Below the pieces are notes generated by a model that did not search any database, was not told the DNA's origin, and worked only from the letters and a program-made list of their open reading frames with translations. From Boswellia sacra (taxonomy: Eukaryota; Streptophyta; Magnoliopsida; Sapindales; Burseraceae), in assembly GCA_013180625.2 (NCBI GenBank), contig SNVD02009645.1:186001-250000 (forward strand): a stretch of DNA of 64,000 nt. The letters are read 5' to 3'. This document shows, piece by piece, positions 22,925-34,352 of the stretch; the stretch's first letter is position 1; every line of letters starts with the position of its first letter. The position numbers and the translations under genes are program-made.

Positions 22925-24713
22925 CTACAATGTGTCAGGATCCTCACAAACATTTTCTCGGCACACAGGGCAAGAGCCATTTCTAGCTAGCCATTTATCT
23001 AAGCAGTCCAAATGAAAGCAATGACCACACTTGGGAAGTTTTCTAGCAGAATCCCCATCCATGAAATCCTGAAAAAGAAATTAAGCATTAAAGTTCAAGA
23101 TTAATTTGGTAATAAATTATAGAACCCACTAGTCCAAAGATCAATGCATGTTATTCTGGTTTGATTACAAGTTAATAGACTCTCAACAGACTCTCACCTG
23201 TAAGCAAATTGAACAGCAAAGTTCCCATTGGCATAGTTGGATCATCTGTTTAGAATCAATTGTATAATTAGGAAGCTTTTGAATGGCGTCTTCGGACAAC
23301 CCTTTAACTCTAGTAGTATCGTAGACATCAGAAATCTCTCTATAAGTAGCTTCCATGGTATTAATCTGAAACCCAATTTAATTTTCTAATTAGATTTCAC
23401 ATTATGTGATGTGACAAATATGGATCACCAAAAGCTTCACAGGAGAGATTAATTTCAACATTACTCACTTGCCATTGATAGGCTTTTAGCATTGCAGGAC
23501 TCACCCATTCCATAAAAACCTTGCCATTCATTAGGCTAGTCATTAAGACCGCTACCTGCAAATTAAATAATCATTAATTTCATCATCCTCTACTATCATT
23601 TGAAAAAAAAAAAAAAAAAATCTTTTCCACTAATATGAGAACTACTCTCAACTAGGATAGTCTAGTATAATTAATTAGTGTATCAAAGAGGTTACAAAAT
23701 GCATGTGAATTAATTAATAATATTAGGCAGCAAATAGATGCAATATTCTGGGTGCAGAAACCTTTACCTTGGACAATGACTCCCCATCAGCTGCTGATTC
23801 TAGCAATTGAACAGCAGTGATGGCACCTGCCACAGCACCTATTCCAGCCCCATGAAGCAACCCAGTTTCTGTCGTCTGGCCTTTAATGGCTCCTACAATT
23901 GTTCCAACAGCCGCCCCTCCTGGAAAACCACAGATGAAAATGAATTAACCCATTGGAAAGAGAACCGTCACACAATATTAACCAAAAATCTTGGAAGAGT
24001 CACGGCAGCGATTCTAGCTACTGTAATTAGCTAAAATATATGATCGTTGAATAACCACAACAGAATATTATGATTTTGGTATATACTCTCTCAGCGGATT
24101 TACTGTACATGTTGTTATGGCATTAGTGAAGTGGACTAATTAAGCATGCAGGAATGAATTTCTGTGAATATCCGTCGCTCATAATAAGGTATTGATATAG
24201 TGGGATGGTGCTTAACTGATGTTTTGGATTTAGCTGCGTGATGTGAGATGAAACGGAGCCACAATCAACTCCAATGACAAACTAGATGAAGCTCTCTTCC
24301 ATCAGCTGGCTAGCTTCTATTGGTGCACTGAAGTGGGTTTTTCTATCTCTAATTCTAGACTTAAAAAAGAGTAGAGAGTAAAAACCCAAGAGGGAAATGG
24401 GTGTGATGTTATAATAAAGGTCCAGCGCAACACTTTGTATCTAGTATATTCATGCATGGCTCTAGCTCCATGAAAAATTTAGAAAGTAGGTAAGGCCAGT
24501 GCATTGGAAATGAAAAGATAGAGAATTCTGAATATATACATATTACATACCAAATGCAAAGGCGCAGGTGCATAAAGCATAGACAGCTTTCTTCGTCACC
24601 CTAATCAAAACCCCAGTTCCAGATGCACTCAACATAGCAAGAAACCACGAAGAAACAACCACTTTACACCAAAATAACATCTTTATTAGGCCGGTAAACC
24701 ACCCATTCGACAT
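22925..24713 (-). CDS. NEP-interacting-protein-like RING-H2 membrane protein, 5 exons
   Basis: Resembles the NIP1/NIP2 (ATL-related) RING-H2 family. In Arabidopsis NIP members sit in thylakoid membranes and bind the nucleus-encoded RNA polymerase RpoTmp; other RING-H2 members are E3 ubiquitin ligases. Exons in gene order: 24713-24551, 23919-23768, 23555-23469, 23365-23198, 23068-22925; all GT-AG and in phase, 237 residues. The hydrophobic N-terminal third includes a Gly/Ala zipper ([14 protein letters not shown]...[11 protein letters not shown], residues about 55-95). Then comes [14 protein letters not shown], and a C-terminal RING-H2 with ligands C185, C188, C204, H206, H209, C212, C223, C226 (C-X2-C-X15-C-X-H-X2-H-X2-C-X10-C-X2-C). 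All eight ligands are intact. The ATG at 24713 is the first in frame after an upstream stop; ATG at codon 12 is the alternative. Confidence 0.88.
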
Positions 24714-25458
24714 CGGAAAACAACCAAAATAGGAAAAAAGATACGCTGTCAAACCCAATTGGTAGCACTAATGGAGAAAAAAAACCATTGGAGTTTTGTC
24801 TAGGGACTGTGCACAAGTAATGCAAGCATTTATAGGGCAAACAACTGCAGCAGCATTTTTGGGGGTTTAGGACATTGAAGGATCAGAGCTACACGACAAA
24901 TGCAGCTACATGCAACATGAAATAGGAAATGAGCTGAGGCATTGGAGCTCTAAAAATTAATACTTTAAACAAAATGATAGACAAAATAGCAACCCGTCCA
25001 TTGTTGCTTCTATTCAGAGACAACGCTATCCGTTGGAGACTATTTGTGCAATTGTACTGCCACATCCAAAATATAATGAAGTTTAATTGGTACCTGTTAA
25101 AAGATATTAATCACAAAAATAACGAAGAATTGAAGTTGTAGTATAGATTTATTAAATCAATATATATGCTCAAGGAAGTCAAACAATTAAATGCTGAAAC
25201 TGAGAAAGGACAGAGACTTAAAGTACTCCTTTCAAATTAGCTATGCTGCCACTTCGCTATGGTTTATGTTTATAACTTGTGTGGTCAAGTTCTCAACACC
25301 CCTTTGATTTTCAGAAATTAGGCAATGTTACAAATAAATTAAAGATGGTCCAATTGAGAACCGTTAATCCATGATTAGGTAGAAACTGAGCAGTTGTTTG
25401 CATAAAATATCTCTTGGAACAGTAGGCAGCATTGGTTCCCACCACAGCCGTTTCTAGG
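24714..25458. other. Upstream region of the RING gene
   Basis: Holds the 5' UTR and promoter of the RING-H2 gene. I see no other gene or repeat. It ends at the target duplication TTTCTAGG of the hAT element. Confidence 0.5.
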
Positions 25459-26137
25459 TAGGGATGTGCATGATACTCGTTTACCCTCCAGAATTATAGA
25501 TATCCGCTGTGATGTGACGGAGATAAAATAGGATATTAAGAAAATTATAAGGTATGATATGATTGTAATTTAAAATATCTTTTATGATATGTTATAGTGG
25601 TAGATATTTAGAAAAAACTTATATATATCATGTCATATTTATTTTATAAAATTAAAAAATATGTCATATGTTATTATATAATTGATTTATGTAGAATACA
25701 TGTTTGAGTTTTTTATACCTAAGTAGAGCATATATAATTACTTGATTATCTTTATTATTATGGATAAATAGTTGTATACTGTCATTAGATATTTAGATTT
25801 ATATAATTAGTTTATACATGTAGATTATTATTTATTATCATAGAAGGTAAATTAAAATTAGTTGCATTGATAAGATTTAGATACAAAAATTATGAATTAT
25901 AATATTAAATAATATCAAAATAAAAATTCAATGTCTTAAAATCTTTAAAAAATTTATAACTAAGCTTCAATCATATAAAAAAAAAAGATATAGTAAAATT
26001 TGATCAATATTTAAAAACATTATGTCATACCCTTCTTTATCTGATCGTGAAAAGATACGATATGGCGTAAAAATGTAAAGACGGTTGGAGGAATAGGATG
26101 GTCATACTATACTATATACTATCCGTGCACACTCCCA
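25459..26137. mobile_element. Non-autonomous hAT element, 679 bp, perfect 8-bp TSD
   Basis: TTTCTAGG occurs directly on both sides (25451-25458, 26138-26145). The ends TAGGGATGTGCATGATA and, inverted, TGGGAGTGTGCACGGATA are terminal inverted repeats of the TAGGG(A/T)GTGCA type common in plant hAT elements. The interior is AT-rich with stretches related to GATATGATATG words and has no reading frame. A recently or cleanly preserved insertion, judging by the perfect duplication. Confidence 0.9.
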
Positions 26138-26145
26138 TTTCTAGG

Positions 26146-27847
26146 CTCTGTCTATTAGATTGCTCTTTCCGTTCATGTATGGAAATGGCGTGAGGGTAAG
26201 TATGGGCTGTCACTTGTCAGTGTCCAGTACCAGTATCTCAACAAAGCCAGGGGCGCCAATAGCTGCTCAACAAGGCTTAAAGGCGTTAAAAACCGGGTGC
26301 TGGGTTTGTAATGCTTCTGTGGGCTGGAACTTTAGTAAGTGCGAGAGCATGGAGATCAATTAAAGTTGGGATAAAAGCTGGTGGTCCTCCAAGATATAGC
26401 ATTAATTGTGTGAGCTACAGCTGCTAGATATTTTTACATAGTTGATAAGCCTCCGTCACCACCCATACTTGCATGCATTTTGGGTATTTTAACGTGACAT
26501 ACCTTAATTCTTGCACTGATCACCAGGCAATGACATGGCAAGCATGCATGCATGCGTCAAATGCATAGCGAGCTAAGTTAAAGTCCTGGCGATTCAATTC
26601 ATTTTGGACACTCCCACAAATCAGAACAGAGAAAAATATACAGGTTGATCAGCGGCTAAGAAATTTAAGGTATATATTTGTGATTTTTATATTGAGTTCA
26701 GGGGAAGGTCCACTCCAAGATATTTTGCTTTCTATTGATGATGTCTGTCTCCCAAAATGGTAACTTAGCATCATGCTTGCATTAAAGTTTAATTAAGAAT
26801 TGTTAGCTATGTTTTTCATCTCTCTTGCAGGTGCAGGAATCCAAAAGAGGTCATTACTTGACAAGCCATCCCTTTAATACATAATGTTGCTAAAACCAAA
26901 ACCAACCTATATAGAAAATGAGTCTAAATTTGATCTTTGAGGATTTTGATATCATTTGTTTTTATTCGGGATATTAACCCGATGAGAGTAACGGAATCAT
27001 CAATTCTTATTAAAAGGATAACACGGAATCATAATTAGCAAAAAATAATTTAACAAAAAAATAATTATATTAATTATAAATAAGTAGAACCTTTTTTTCT
27101 TTAATAAAATGAATAATACCTTTTATCAGCAAAAACGTATCAATGAAAATATTGAGAAAACAATAGTACTAGACTTATAACTCAAATATAATTTAAAATC
27201 TATAATATGATGTTGGTAGCTTACATAAAAAATATTCACTAAAGGAGGAAAAAACAAAAATGAATGAGGGAAATTACAACTTCAGTAAGATTTTGTTGTA
27301 GAGGTTGCCATATCAGGATGTAAATTTTGGGTTATATTTAGATTATAAATCTAGCATTAATGTTAAGAAAATCTCAATGGTTAAAGTAATATTACACTTA
27401 TAAAGTTTATTTACAAAGTTAATGTAGAATCACTCATTAAAGGTTACATCATTATTAAGATTTACTATTTATTACATTGATTTTTTCATATTCATCTTTT
27501 CATTCATCACTCGATCATGCCACATCAAATTTGTCAGCAAACTTTGTATATAGACTTTGTAAGTATAATATTATTATAATGATAAAATGCATACTTGAGA
27601 TATAATTAAATTTTAAGCGAAGTCTAAAATGAAATGACAAATATAAAAACTAATAATAAAAGAATTTTTAAACTTAGTAATAAATTTACAAAATAGTTTA
27701 TTTATTTATTTTTAAAAGATATACATATGCAATAAATATATGAGGTGTTAAGAATTTTTATCATCCTAGAACGGAGCTATTTTTCCAAATGACCTTTAGT
27801 ACAGTATCATCATCAGGTATTTGACAAATATGTAAATAGTAGCATAC
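26146..27847. other. Intergenic, with one small MITE
   Basis: AT-rich DNA without a supported gene, between the hAT element and the chromovirus 5' LTR. The one structured item is the MITE at 27387-27573. Confidence 0.5.
27387..27573. mobile_element. 187-bp MITE with about 34-bp TIRs
   Basis: The left end TAATATTACACTTATAAAGT and the inverted right end TAATATTATACTTACAAAGT match over about 34 bases. A related copy lies at 62610-62782, sharing TTTATTACATTGA(C/T)TTTTT and a CACATCAA(A/T)TTTGT stretch before the right TIR. No coding capacity. Confidence 0.8.
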
Positions 27848-28354
27848 TGTTACGACCTGCCCAATTTGCTTACTAGAGTGGGTCAAATGTGTGTAAGGCT
27901 GGTCTAGTTTCTAGAAAAGCTTACAAGGCGTAGCCTATTTTCTAGAAATCTCTAGCAAGCACATGTACTAGAATGTCCCTTGTAAATATCTAGATATTTT
28001 GATAGATGTATCTAGAGTGCAAATAATGACCGTCAGATGTATTAAATCTTAGCCATCCATTTAGGATGATGATTACTATAAATACCCCTCCAAGCTTTAT
28101 TTGAAAGCCAAATTGTAATCAAGCCAATTGTAAAAGTTCTTGTGTAATACAATGCATTTTTACTTAGCAGCTCTAGTCTCCATCTTCCAACACTTCTCTA
28201 CATTTTGCCTATAAAACTTTATAGCTTAACGATCCTAGTCTCTTAAGCTTCTCCTTGAGTAAGCAAACCAACAGTAAGGCTTACTTAGCAACTTTGGGTT
28301 CAAGTTGCCTAAGTGCCACACGGGTATTTTGCAAAAACTCTAAGCCTATGATCG
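27848..28354 (+). repeat. 5' LTR of the chromovirus
   Basis: About 507 bp, aligned along its whole length with 48313-48819. It includes a TATAAATACCCCTCC stretch near 28078 and an AATACAATGCATTTTTACTTAG stretch, consistent with TATA and R-region positions. The precise right edge is uncertain by a few bases. Confidence 0.85.
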
Positions 28355-28355
28355 T

Positions 28356-28367
28356 TGGTATCAGAGC
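28356..28367 (+). other. Primer-binding site, tRNA-Met(i)
   Basis: TGGTATCAGAGC directly after the 5' LTR is the standard complement of the 3' end of plant initiator tRNA-Met used by many LTR retrotransposons. Confidence 0.9.
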
Positions 28368-28386
28368 TAGGTTTGAGCACAAGAGC

Positions 28387-28895
28387 ATGGCATCCGACAT
28401 TGAAGTGACAGTGGAGGAGCAAGCTTGTGGACGAGAAGAGCAACCACAACCTTGCCTACAAGGGAAGCGTGGCAAGTCCAAAGATCTACCCGCAAAAGCC
28501 TTAGAGTCTCATGTTACTAACTTAGAGGAAGCTATCTTGAGTTTGGACAACACTATTGAAGGCCTCTCTGACCGTCTCGAAGGCCTAGAGATAGACTATG
28601 GAGAGATCACTCAAACAACCAAATCTAGCATACATGAGCTCAACAAAGCTTTCAAAGGGGAACTTCATGATCTTACATGAGAACTCGTTGGCTTGTGAAC
28701 ATTTGTGAGCATGAATTGCAAGCAATCTATGTTGAAGTAGAGGAAACTCACACGGAATGGGAGAAGCGCTGATACAACCAAGCTAGCCCATCCTCTACAA
28801 GCGCTACTAGGCTAAGCAACATGCAAGTGCCTTTTCCTACCACATACCATAGCACTCGTAATGCCACTGAGGTCGAGAACTTCTTGTTTGGCATT
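28387..28895 (+). pseudogene. Chromovirus gag, 5' part
   Basis: The frame from the ATG at 28387 (MASDIEVTVEEQACGREEQ...) has a coiled-coil region (residues about 40-95, NLEEAILSLDNTIEGLSDRLEGLE) typical of Del/Tekay gag. A stop at 28678 and further stops follow. The gag frame is cut at …VENFLFGI by the CACTA insertion and resumes with EQYFEAKGV at 35040. Confidence 0.8.
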
Positions 28896-28904
28896 CACTA
28901 CAAG

Positions 28905-29140
28905 AAAAATGACCATATTTGGCGGTCTTTGACCGTCAAATATGTATATATTTGGCGGTCTTAAAAGCGCCACCAATGGCACCGTCAAATATAGTCATTT
29001 TGACTATATTTGACGGTCGGTCAAAGTGCCAAATATACACCTGACTATATTTGACGGTTTTTGACCGCCAAATATAATATATTTAAAATTAAAAAAATAT
29101 ATATATACTTGGCGGTTTTTGACCGCCAAGTATAATAGTT
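28905..29140. repeat. CACTA subterminal repeats, TTGGCGGT(C/T)TTTGACCG(C/T)CAA
   Basis: At least six direct and inverted variants of TATTTGGCGGTC and GACCGTCAAATA occur, several joined head to head as perfect hairpins (for example TTGGCGGTTTTTGACCGCCAA near 29110-29132). Such arrays bind transposase in En/Spm elements. The right end is a shorter TGACAAATATATC version. Confidence 0.85.
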
Positions 29141-29214
29141 TCAAAAATTAAAAAAAAAAAAATTCAGCATGCCTTAAATGCTTAAACAGTGTTGAAACAC
29201 AGGCCAAGCATTTT

Positions 29215-29390
29215 TAGCTTTGTCAAGGTAAGCTACAAAGAAGGTGAGAAAACTGTCCACAGCAAAGAATCTATTCACAATGTTATCAATAATGGAAAGT
29301 GGCTTCTGTGGATTTCTAAGGAATCCAAATTCGAATGGTGACTCCCAAGCAGTGTAAATGACCAAAAGGACAAGAAAAGTCTCCCATATC
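29215..29390 (-). pseudogene. Captured fragment: Shaker-type K+ channel (AKT1-like) S1-S2 exon
   Basis: A TTTTTGCAG splice acceptor precedes an open stretch IWETFLVLLVIYTAWESPFEF, then PLSIIDNIVN and FFVAYLDKA. This is the S1 helix, linker and S2 helix region of plant Shaker channels such as AKT1. Homology stops after LDKA and runs into non-homologous sequence toward the CACTA end. It is only one exon and lacks the pore and voltage sensor, so it cannot make a channel. Confidence 0.85.
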
Positions 29391-29727
29391 CTGCAAAAAT
29401 CAAGTTCAAAACAGAGCTAATGTTAAGAGAATATGTTCATATATGTAGAGAGATATGAATATATAATGGTCAGAGAACTATAAACCTTTAAAATTATCTA
29501 CAAGTAACTTCATATTGATTAGGGAAAGGTTCTAAGATTAGAATTCAATTCAATAAGTAAAACATAATCATGTACTCTTATTAACAAGTTCCAAAACATA
29601 GTCCTTCAAATTGGCGTAGTTTTGCTCTATCAGAAGACCAGAACAAAAAGCGGGAATGCAAGAAAATAAATGACAATTCTTCATCACCCAACTACTTTGG
29701 TTCCATGCAAAACGGGGTAGTACCTAC

Positions 29728-30175
29728 CCAACAAAATAGCAACTTGTGCTTCATATCTCCCATAAAAAACTTAACCACTCTTTCAACATTTTTCCTGTAA
29801 AAAATTAATATGCCTCTTTATTATATAACACAAAAAAGAGAAAGATAAGTCAACAAGATAAAGAAAGAAAATGATGTAATAAATTACTGGTAAAGCACGG
29901 TAGAAGAGTACTTGTTTCTTGAGGACCAAACACCAACTTTAAATCGCTCAAAGCAGAACCTCAGAAAATCGGAACAAAAGGGTCTCTTGAAAACTGAGAC
30001 AAGAAAAAAAAATTAGATTTGACCAGTCAGTCATGAACCAATGATTCAGCATTGATTCACCTGCACGTCTTGCAATGTTTATGTCTGCTTTATAATCCTT
30101 TGGGCGAGGAGAAACTATATCTGCATGCAGCCTATTCAGATCAAGCACAAGAAGTTTTTTTCCTAATTTGTCCAA
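29728..30175 (-). pseudogene. Captured fragment: NIF/FCP1-like (HAD) phosphatase, three exons with introns
   Basis: Exons about 30175-30061, 29993-29912 and 29794-29728 are joined by GT-AG introns. They read KLLVLDLNRLHADIVSP...DYKADINIARRA, then VFKRPFCSDFLRFCFERFKV and SSRN, then KKNVERVVKFFMGDMKHKLL. This is the N-terminal half of the plant FCP1-homology/NIF-domain phosphatases. Intron retention shows capture from genomic DNA. The motif after LDLN differs from the usual family glycine (NR instead of NG). The C-terminal half is absent or unrecognisable. Confidence 0.82.
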
Positions 30176-32275
30176 TTGGTGCTCCTAATGGCAAGGTATG
30201 AGAAGTTTTGGAGAGGCCATCCTCTTTGTTTTTAACATTACAAGTTGAATGTTAAGGTTCATCAATCTCTGACAATACAACTTTTTCTGCACTATTTCTT
30301 TCGTCTAACTTACTTAGAATTGACATGTTATTCATTTGATCTATATCAGCCTCATCCAGCATTCCCCTTCTGTTATTCCCTGAACTGTACGGAAAAAATA
30401 TTTATAATAAGCTTCCAACAACTGGAAAAAGAAAAAAGGTCCAACAAAAAATAAATAAATAATGGCTGGGAAGGTACATTAAACAGGCTATCATCAAAAC
30501 AGCTAGAGATTTAAAAATTGATTAAAAAAAAAAGACTTTGAGATAAGAATTTTTGTCTGACAATAAAAATCTTCTTTCTAGACCATGGGGCATCCTATAA
30601 TTGTTGCAGCTGAAAATGGCTTGAACTCCATCACTAAACATCACTCATGCTGCAAAACAAATATCTCTAATGACTACTCAAAATTTTAAGAGGGACTCAG
30701 CAAATATTGTACTATATTATGTATTTGAGTGAAATCTTAAAAATTGTCCTAAACTCAATTTCTCATCTTAATGCCATCGAGCAAAATGTTCAAATGACCA
30801 ACAATATACACGGATATCCAGCAATTCTTTTCCTTACACGGCATCAGATTTCCAGAAGAAACACAAGTCCTACCACTCAATACATCACAGAAACATACAG
30901 CCATGGCTATTAAACTTCTGTTCTCCTTCAATCCTTTTAGTTCTTTCTGACCTTCAAAACCAAGATGACACTACTACTGCAGGATCTACCAGGCACCTGA
31001 CTGGTTCAAGAAACAGAACTCACTCATTTATCCTTGATGAGATTATGGATTTGGCATTAGCTCAATATTTGGTTTAGATTGTCACATTTGAACCATGTTG
31101 AGTGAACAACGCCTAAAAGAAAATATAAATTGTACAAAAATCCCACCTTTCCACTCTCATTGTCATTTGTCTAGAACCTAAACTATTACAGGAAAAGAAT
31201 GAACGTTACTCCTTTCAATAACAATGAGAGTTTACTATTTGATAAATGGGATATGCCTTGAGTGTACAGCTAAAAAATGAATATTTTTTAATTGATTTGA
31301 TATACCTTGAGTGCATAGCTTCACCACCTGATGATTAATTTACAAAACTAAGGAAATACCAATTGTTACAATTACTCTTTCACTCTTTCCTAGACTTTAA
31401 TGTTCCTTTTTGCCAACTCAAGCCACTGAATCGAAAGAACATAAAGAATGCATAAACTCTATTCCATTGAATCCAATTAAAAAGTTTCATATGGAGGTAT
31501 AAACAAACAAGAAATGACATCGCTAACAGAAGCAGAAAATAGAAAAGAAAATTTGCAATATATCATGAGAAAAGAAGCAAACTTGCAAAACCATCATATG
31601 GGAGGATTCTGAAAACAAACAAAAGCACTGACCTCGTCAACTATGGTTTTCGTTTCTTAATTTGTTTTCTTATTGAACCGAGTTTCAACTCAACTGGTGA
31701 ACTCCAAACTGATCCAGAATCAGATGAACCAAAGCTAGACCAACAGTTGGTGGTGGTGGAACTGGTGATGGGTTTGTTGGGTGAGTTTAAAGTATCAAAG
31801 GAATATATTCAAATCAAAAAGTCTCAGAGATATTCCAGTGTAGACAACAAGAAACAAAAGCTCTGTTCATCTATTGCTATCAATATCAGGGAATGGCATT
31901 ACTAATCTGGAGATGGTTCAAACAAGCTGCTACAGGAGGTAATCATTAGATCATGGAAATTTTGATTCCTGTGGAAACTACTGCAGCTGGTAAATTTCTA
32001 GGTCATATATGATAACAATTGAGCTTAATAACTCGTCATGTCCACATACAACTTAAATCTAGTGGAAAAAAGTTGGATAAAAAATTAAAATGAAATAGAA
32101 CTTTGCACTATTTAGAGGAGACAAAAGTGCAGCTTGAGAAATTTATAAATTGTCTACTCAGAGAGCCTGAATACATTCCTAACATAATAGTTGATCAATC
32201 AAGAGACTATAATTCTTCAGAAATGGAAAATCCTTAGCTTTATGCATAAGAAAAGGATATAAAATAGAAATCTAC

Positions 32276-32605
32276 CTTTCTACTATGGAGACTGCAATGT
32301 GGACCCTCAACCACAATTTCACTGCCTTCCGCCTAAAAAATAGTAATGGTCAAAGTAAATCTTATTAGAGAGAGATATAATGACAAAGAAAAGCATAATT
32401 AATGGAATAGGCTCCAACTGATCTACTTAGAAACGTGTAACAAAAGTGAATGGACATAACAGAGTGGCAAGGAGAAAGGGCTTGAATTTGAAACCCAAAC
32501 CAACCTTCAGTCTTAACTTTAGTTTATCAAACTCTTCATCGGACATAATAGGTTTCCCTGCTACATATGCCATTGATGCTTCAAGAAACTTCTGCTCATC
32601 AGAGC
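32276..32605 (-). pseudogene. Captured fragment: PGRL1 (PGR5-like 1), two exons
   Basis: Exon 32605-32505 reads SDEQKFLEASMAYVAGKPIM followed by SDEEFDKLKLRLK. Exon 32332-32276 reads AEGSEIVVEGPHCSLHSRK. Both have proper acceptors and donors and are in phase. They match the stromal segment just before the membrane spans of PGRL1, the thylakoid partner of PGR5 in cyclic electron flow. The transmembrane and C-terminal Cys-rich parts were not found, so this is a fragment only. Confidence 0.88.
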
Positions 32606-33396
32606 CTGCAATGTTAAAAAAACCAAGTCCAATCTTAAGTATTAATTACGAATTTTAAGTTTATGCATGAAATGTATAAGTTGATATGTTCAACCAGTGC
32701 AATAAATATAAAAAGTTCTCACCCTTCAACCAGTGCTTTCTTATCAACATACTCTGGAACATATCAGAATCAAAATGCACAAACATCCAATGATCAGGAT
32801 GAACACAGATGCAGATATCAATATGATCAAAGTCTTAAAACAAGTAACACCCAGCAAACACTGGACAGACACTACCACAAACAAAAGATTTCAAATAACA
32901 GTATAAATTAAAAGCACAAAATAATCAAACTAGAACTTGCAAGATAATTATTTAAAAAAAGATATTGAAAGCTGAAATCTTCAAATCTTTCCAACAACAA
33001 TTGAGTTACAAAAACAATGCAGCAGAAGAAGAAGAAGAAGAAGAAACACAAATATTCAGCTTAATTATCTTAATAATCCCATCTACCTAAACTGAAAACA
33101 AAGCAAAAACAAGCCATTAAAGATTTCAAATTTGTTTATAAAACCTTCATTTCCTGCACAAGTAACAATAGGGTTAACTGAACTATTGCATAAATCCAGT
33201 AAAAGAGAGAAAAGATATCAATCCCAGAAGCACAAAGCCTCGAAGATGTCCCTCAAGCTCAAAACATATCATAAAACAGATCAATCAAAGACAGAAAAAA
33301 CTAAAAATTTATATTCAAAGTAGAGCAGATCAGAAAGAAATGAAGATAAGAGGAAAGCAGAAGTAGAAGTAGTATAAGAAGAAGAAGTGCTTACAG

Positions 33397-33496
33397 TGAT
33401 GGAATCAAAATGGTCTCTTTTGATCATGTTGCCAAGCATTACAAACATGGTGAGAGTTAAGACACCAGCAACAACTTGCCTCAAATCAACTCCCAT
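33397..33496 (-). pseudogene. Captured fragment: first coding exon of an O-fucosyltransferase-like gene
   Basis: The ATG at 33496 starts MGVDLRQVVAGVLTLTMFVM, then LGNMIKRDHFDSIT, and stops at a GTAAGC donor. This short N-terminal membrane anchor is very like that of plant O-fucosyltransferase family proteins related to MANNAN SYNTHESIS-RELATED. Only the first exon is recognised; it keeps a start codon and could initiate a chimeric product if transcribed. Confidence 0.65.
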
Positions 33497-33898
33497 TTCG
33501 ATTGATTAATTGGGAAAATTAAAGCCTTCAAAATGCTATTGCTGGTAGCTAAGTGGGTATTGTGCGAAGATAAGGAGAATGAGAACTTTGGTGATGGACA
33601 GAGACCTATCACCTTCCTGCTTCCGAAGCAGATCCTGGAAGGACTTCTGAATAATGTGTTTCTTGTAGCCTCAATCAGAGCATAATTATGTAAACAAGAA
33701 AATGTAAATATAAAAGCAAGCAGAGATGGGATTTTTAACTAACTTGCAACAATACAATACCGATGATGTGATTGATTTTAAAGTCCAAATCCATGAAATT
33801 GAAATTGAAAACAAAAGGAAACTGAGTGTTTTGTTTTTAAAGATTGATTATTTCTTTCTCAAAGTGAAAATGAAAATGCCTAAAAAATAAAATCAAAA

Positions 33899-34352
33899 TT
33901 AGGGGGTGTCCCATGGTTTGGGCTCGAGGACGGCCACCACCATACCTTCAAGATCCCGATTGAGGACCACCTGACACCCCAGCCTTGAATGCTTGTTCAA
34001 GATTCAGCACGTACTCTTCGTCATACGACTTAGGCGGCAACTTTTCCAACCACTCCCGCACGATGTTCACCTTGCACTCTGTAGAGCATGCGTTGATCTC
34101 TTCAAGCTGGTGAGAGGTCGGGTCTATGAGCCTGTGGTTCATCAGGGCTTTTAGGAGAGTCTGCCCTAATAGCCCCACGATCTCGCGCTTCTGGCCTATA
34201 GGGTTCGATTGCGAAGAGCTTAACGATTCTGTCGGTGACTTTGGCGGAGGAACTGGTGGCGGAAGACTGAGAGATTAGTATTGGGAGCAGAGGGAAAGAG
34301 ACGGAAGCCGATGAATTTGGGATGAGAGCTTTTGAATAGTGGCTACAGCCAT
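33899..34352 (-). pseudogene. Captured near-full-length 2Fe-2S ferredoxin-like gene (At3g07480-like), broken
   Basis: From the ATG at 34352 (MAVATIQKLSSQIHRLPSLS, a mitochondrial-type leader) homology runs to the stop at 33899-33901 after KPWDTP. Recognisable parts are SSAKVTDRIVKLFAIEP, GLLGQTLLKALMNH, INACSTECKVNIVREWLEKL, PPKSYDEEYVL and LEGMVVAV. It is broken by a stop near residue 24, a frameshift between the LFAIEP and GQKREIVG segments, and a small deletion plus frameshift after DEEYVL. No intron is seen. Two conserved cysteines in ACSTEC are kept. Confidence 0.83.

Noticed and set aside
27848..27852. Target-site duplication for the chromovirus
   Set aside because: The five bases before 27848 (CATAC) do not match those after 48819, so I do not claim one. 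LTR recombination or uncertain LTR ends could explain it.
28900..29135. CRISPR-like repeat-spacer array
   Set aside because: Irregular spacing, both orientations, and location at a CACTA terminus mark it as transposon subterminal repeats in a plant genome.
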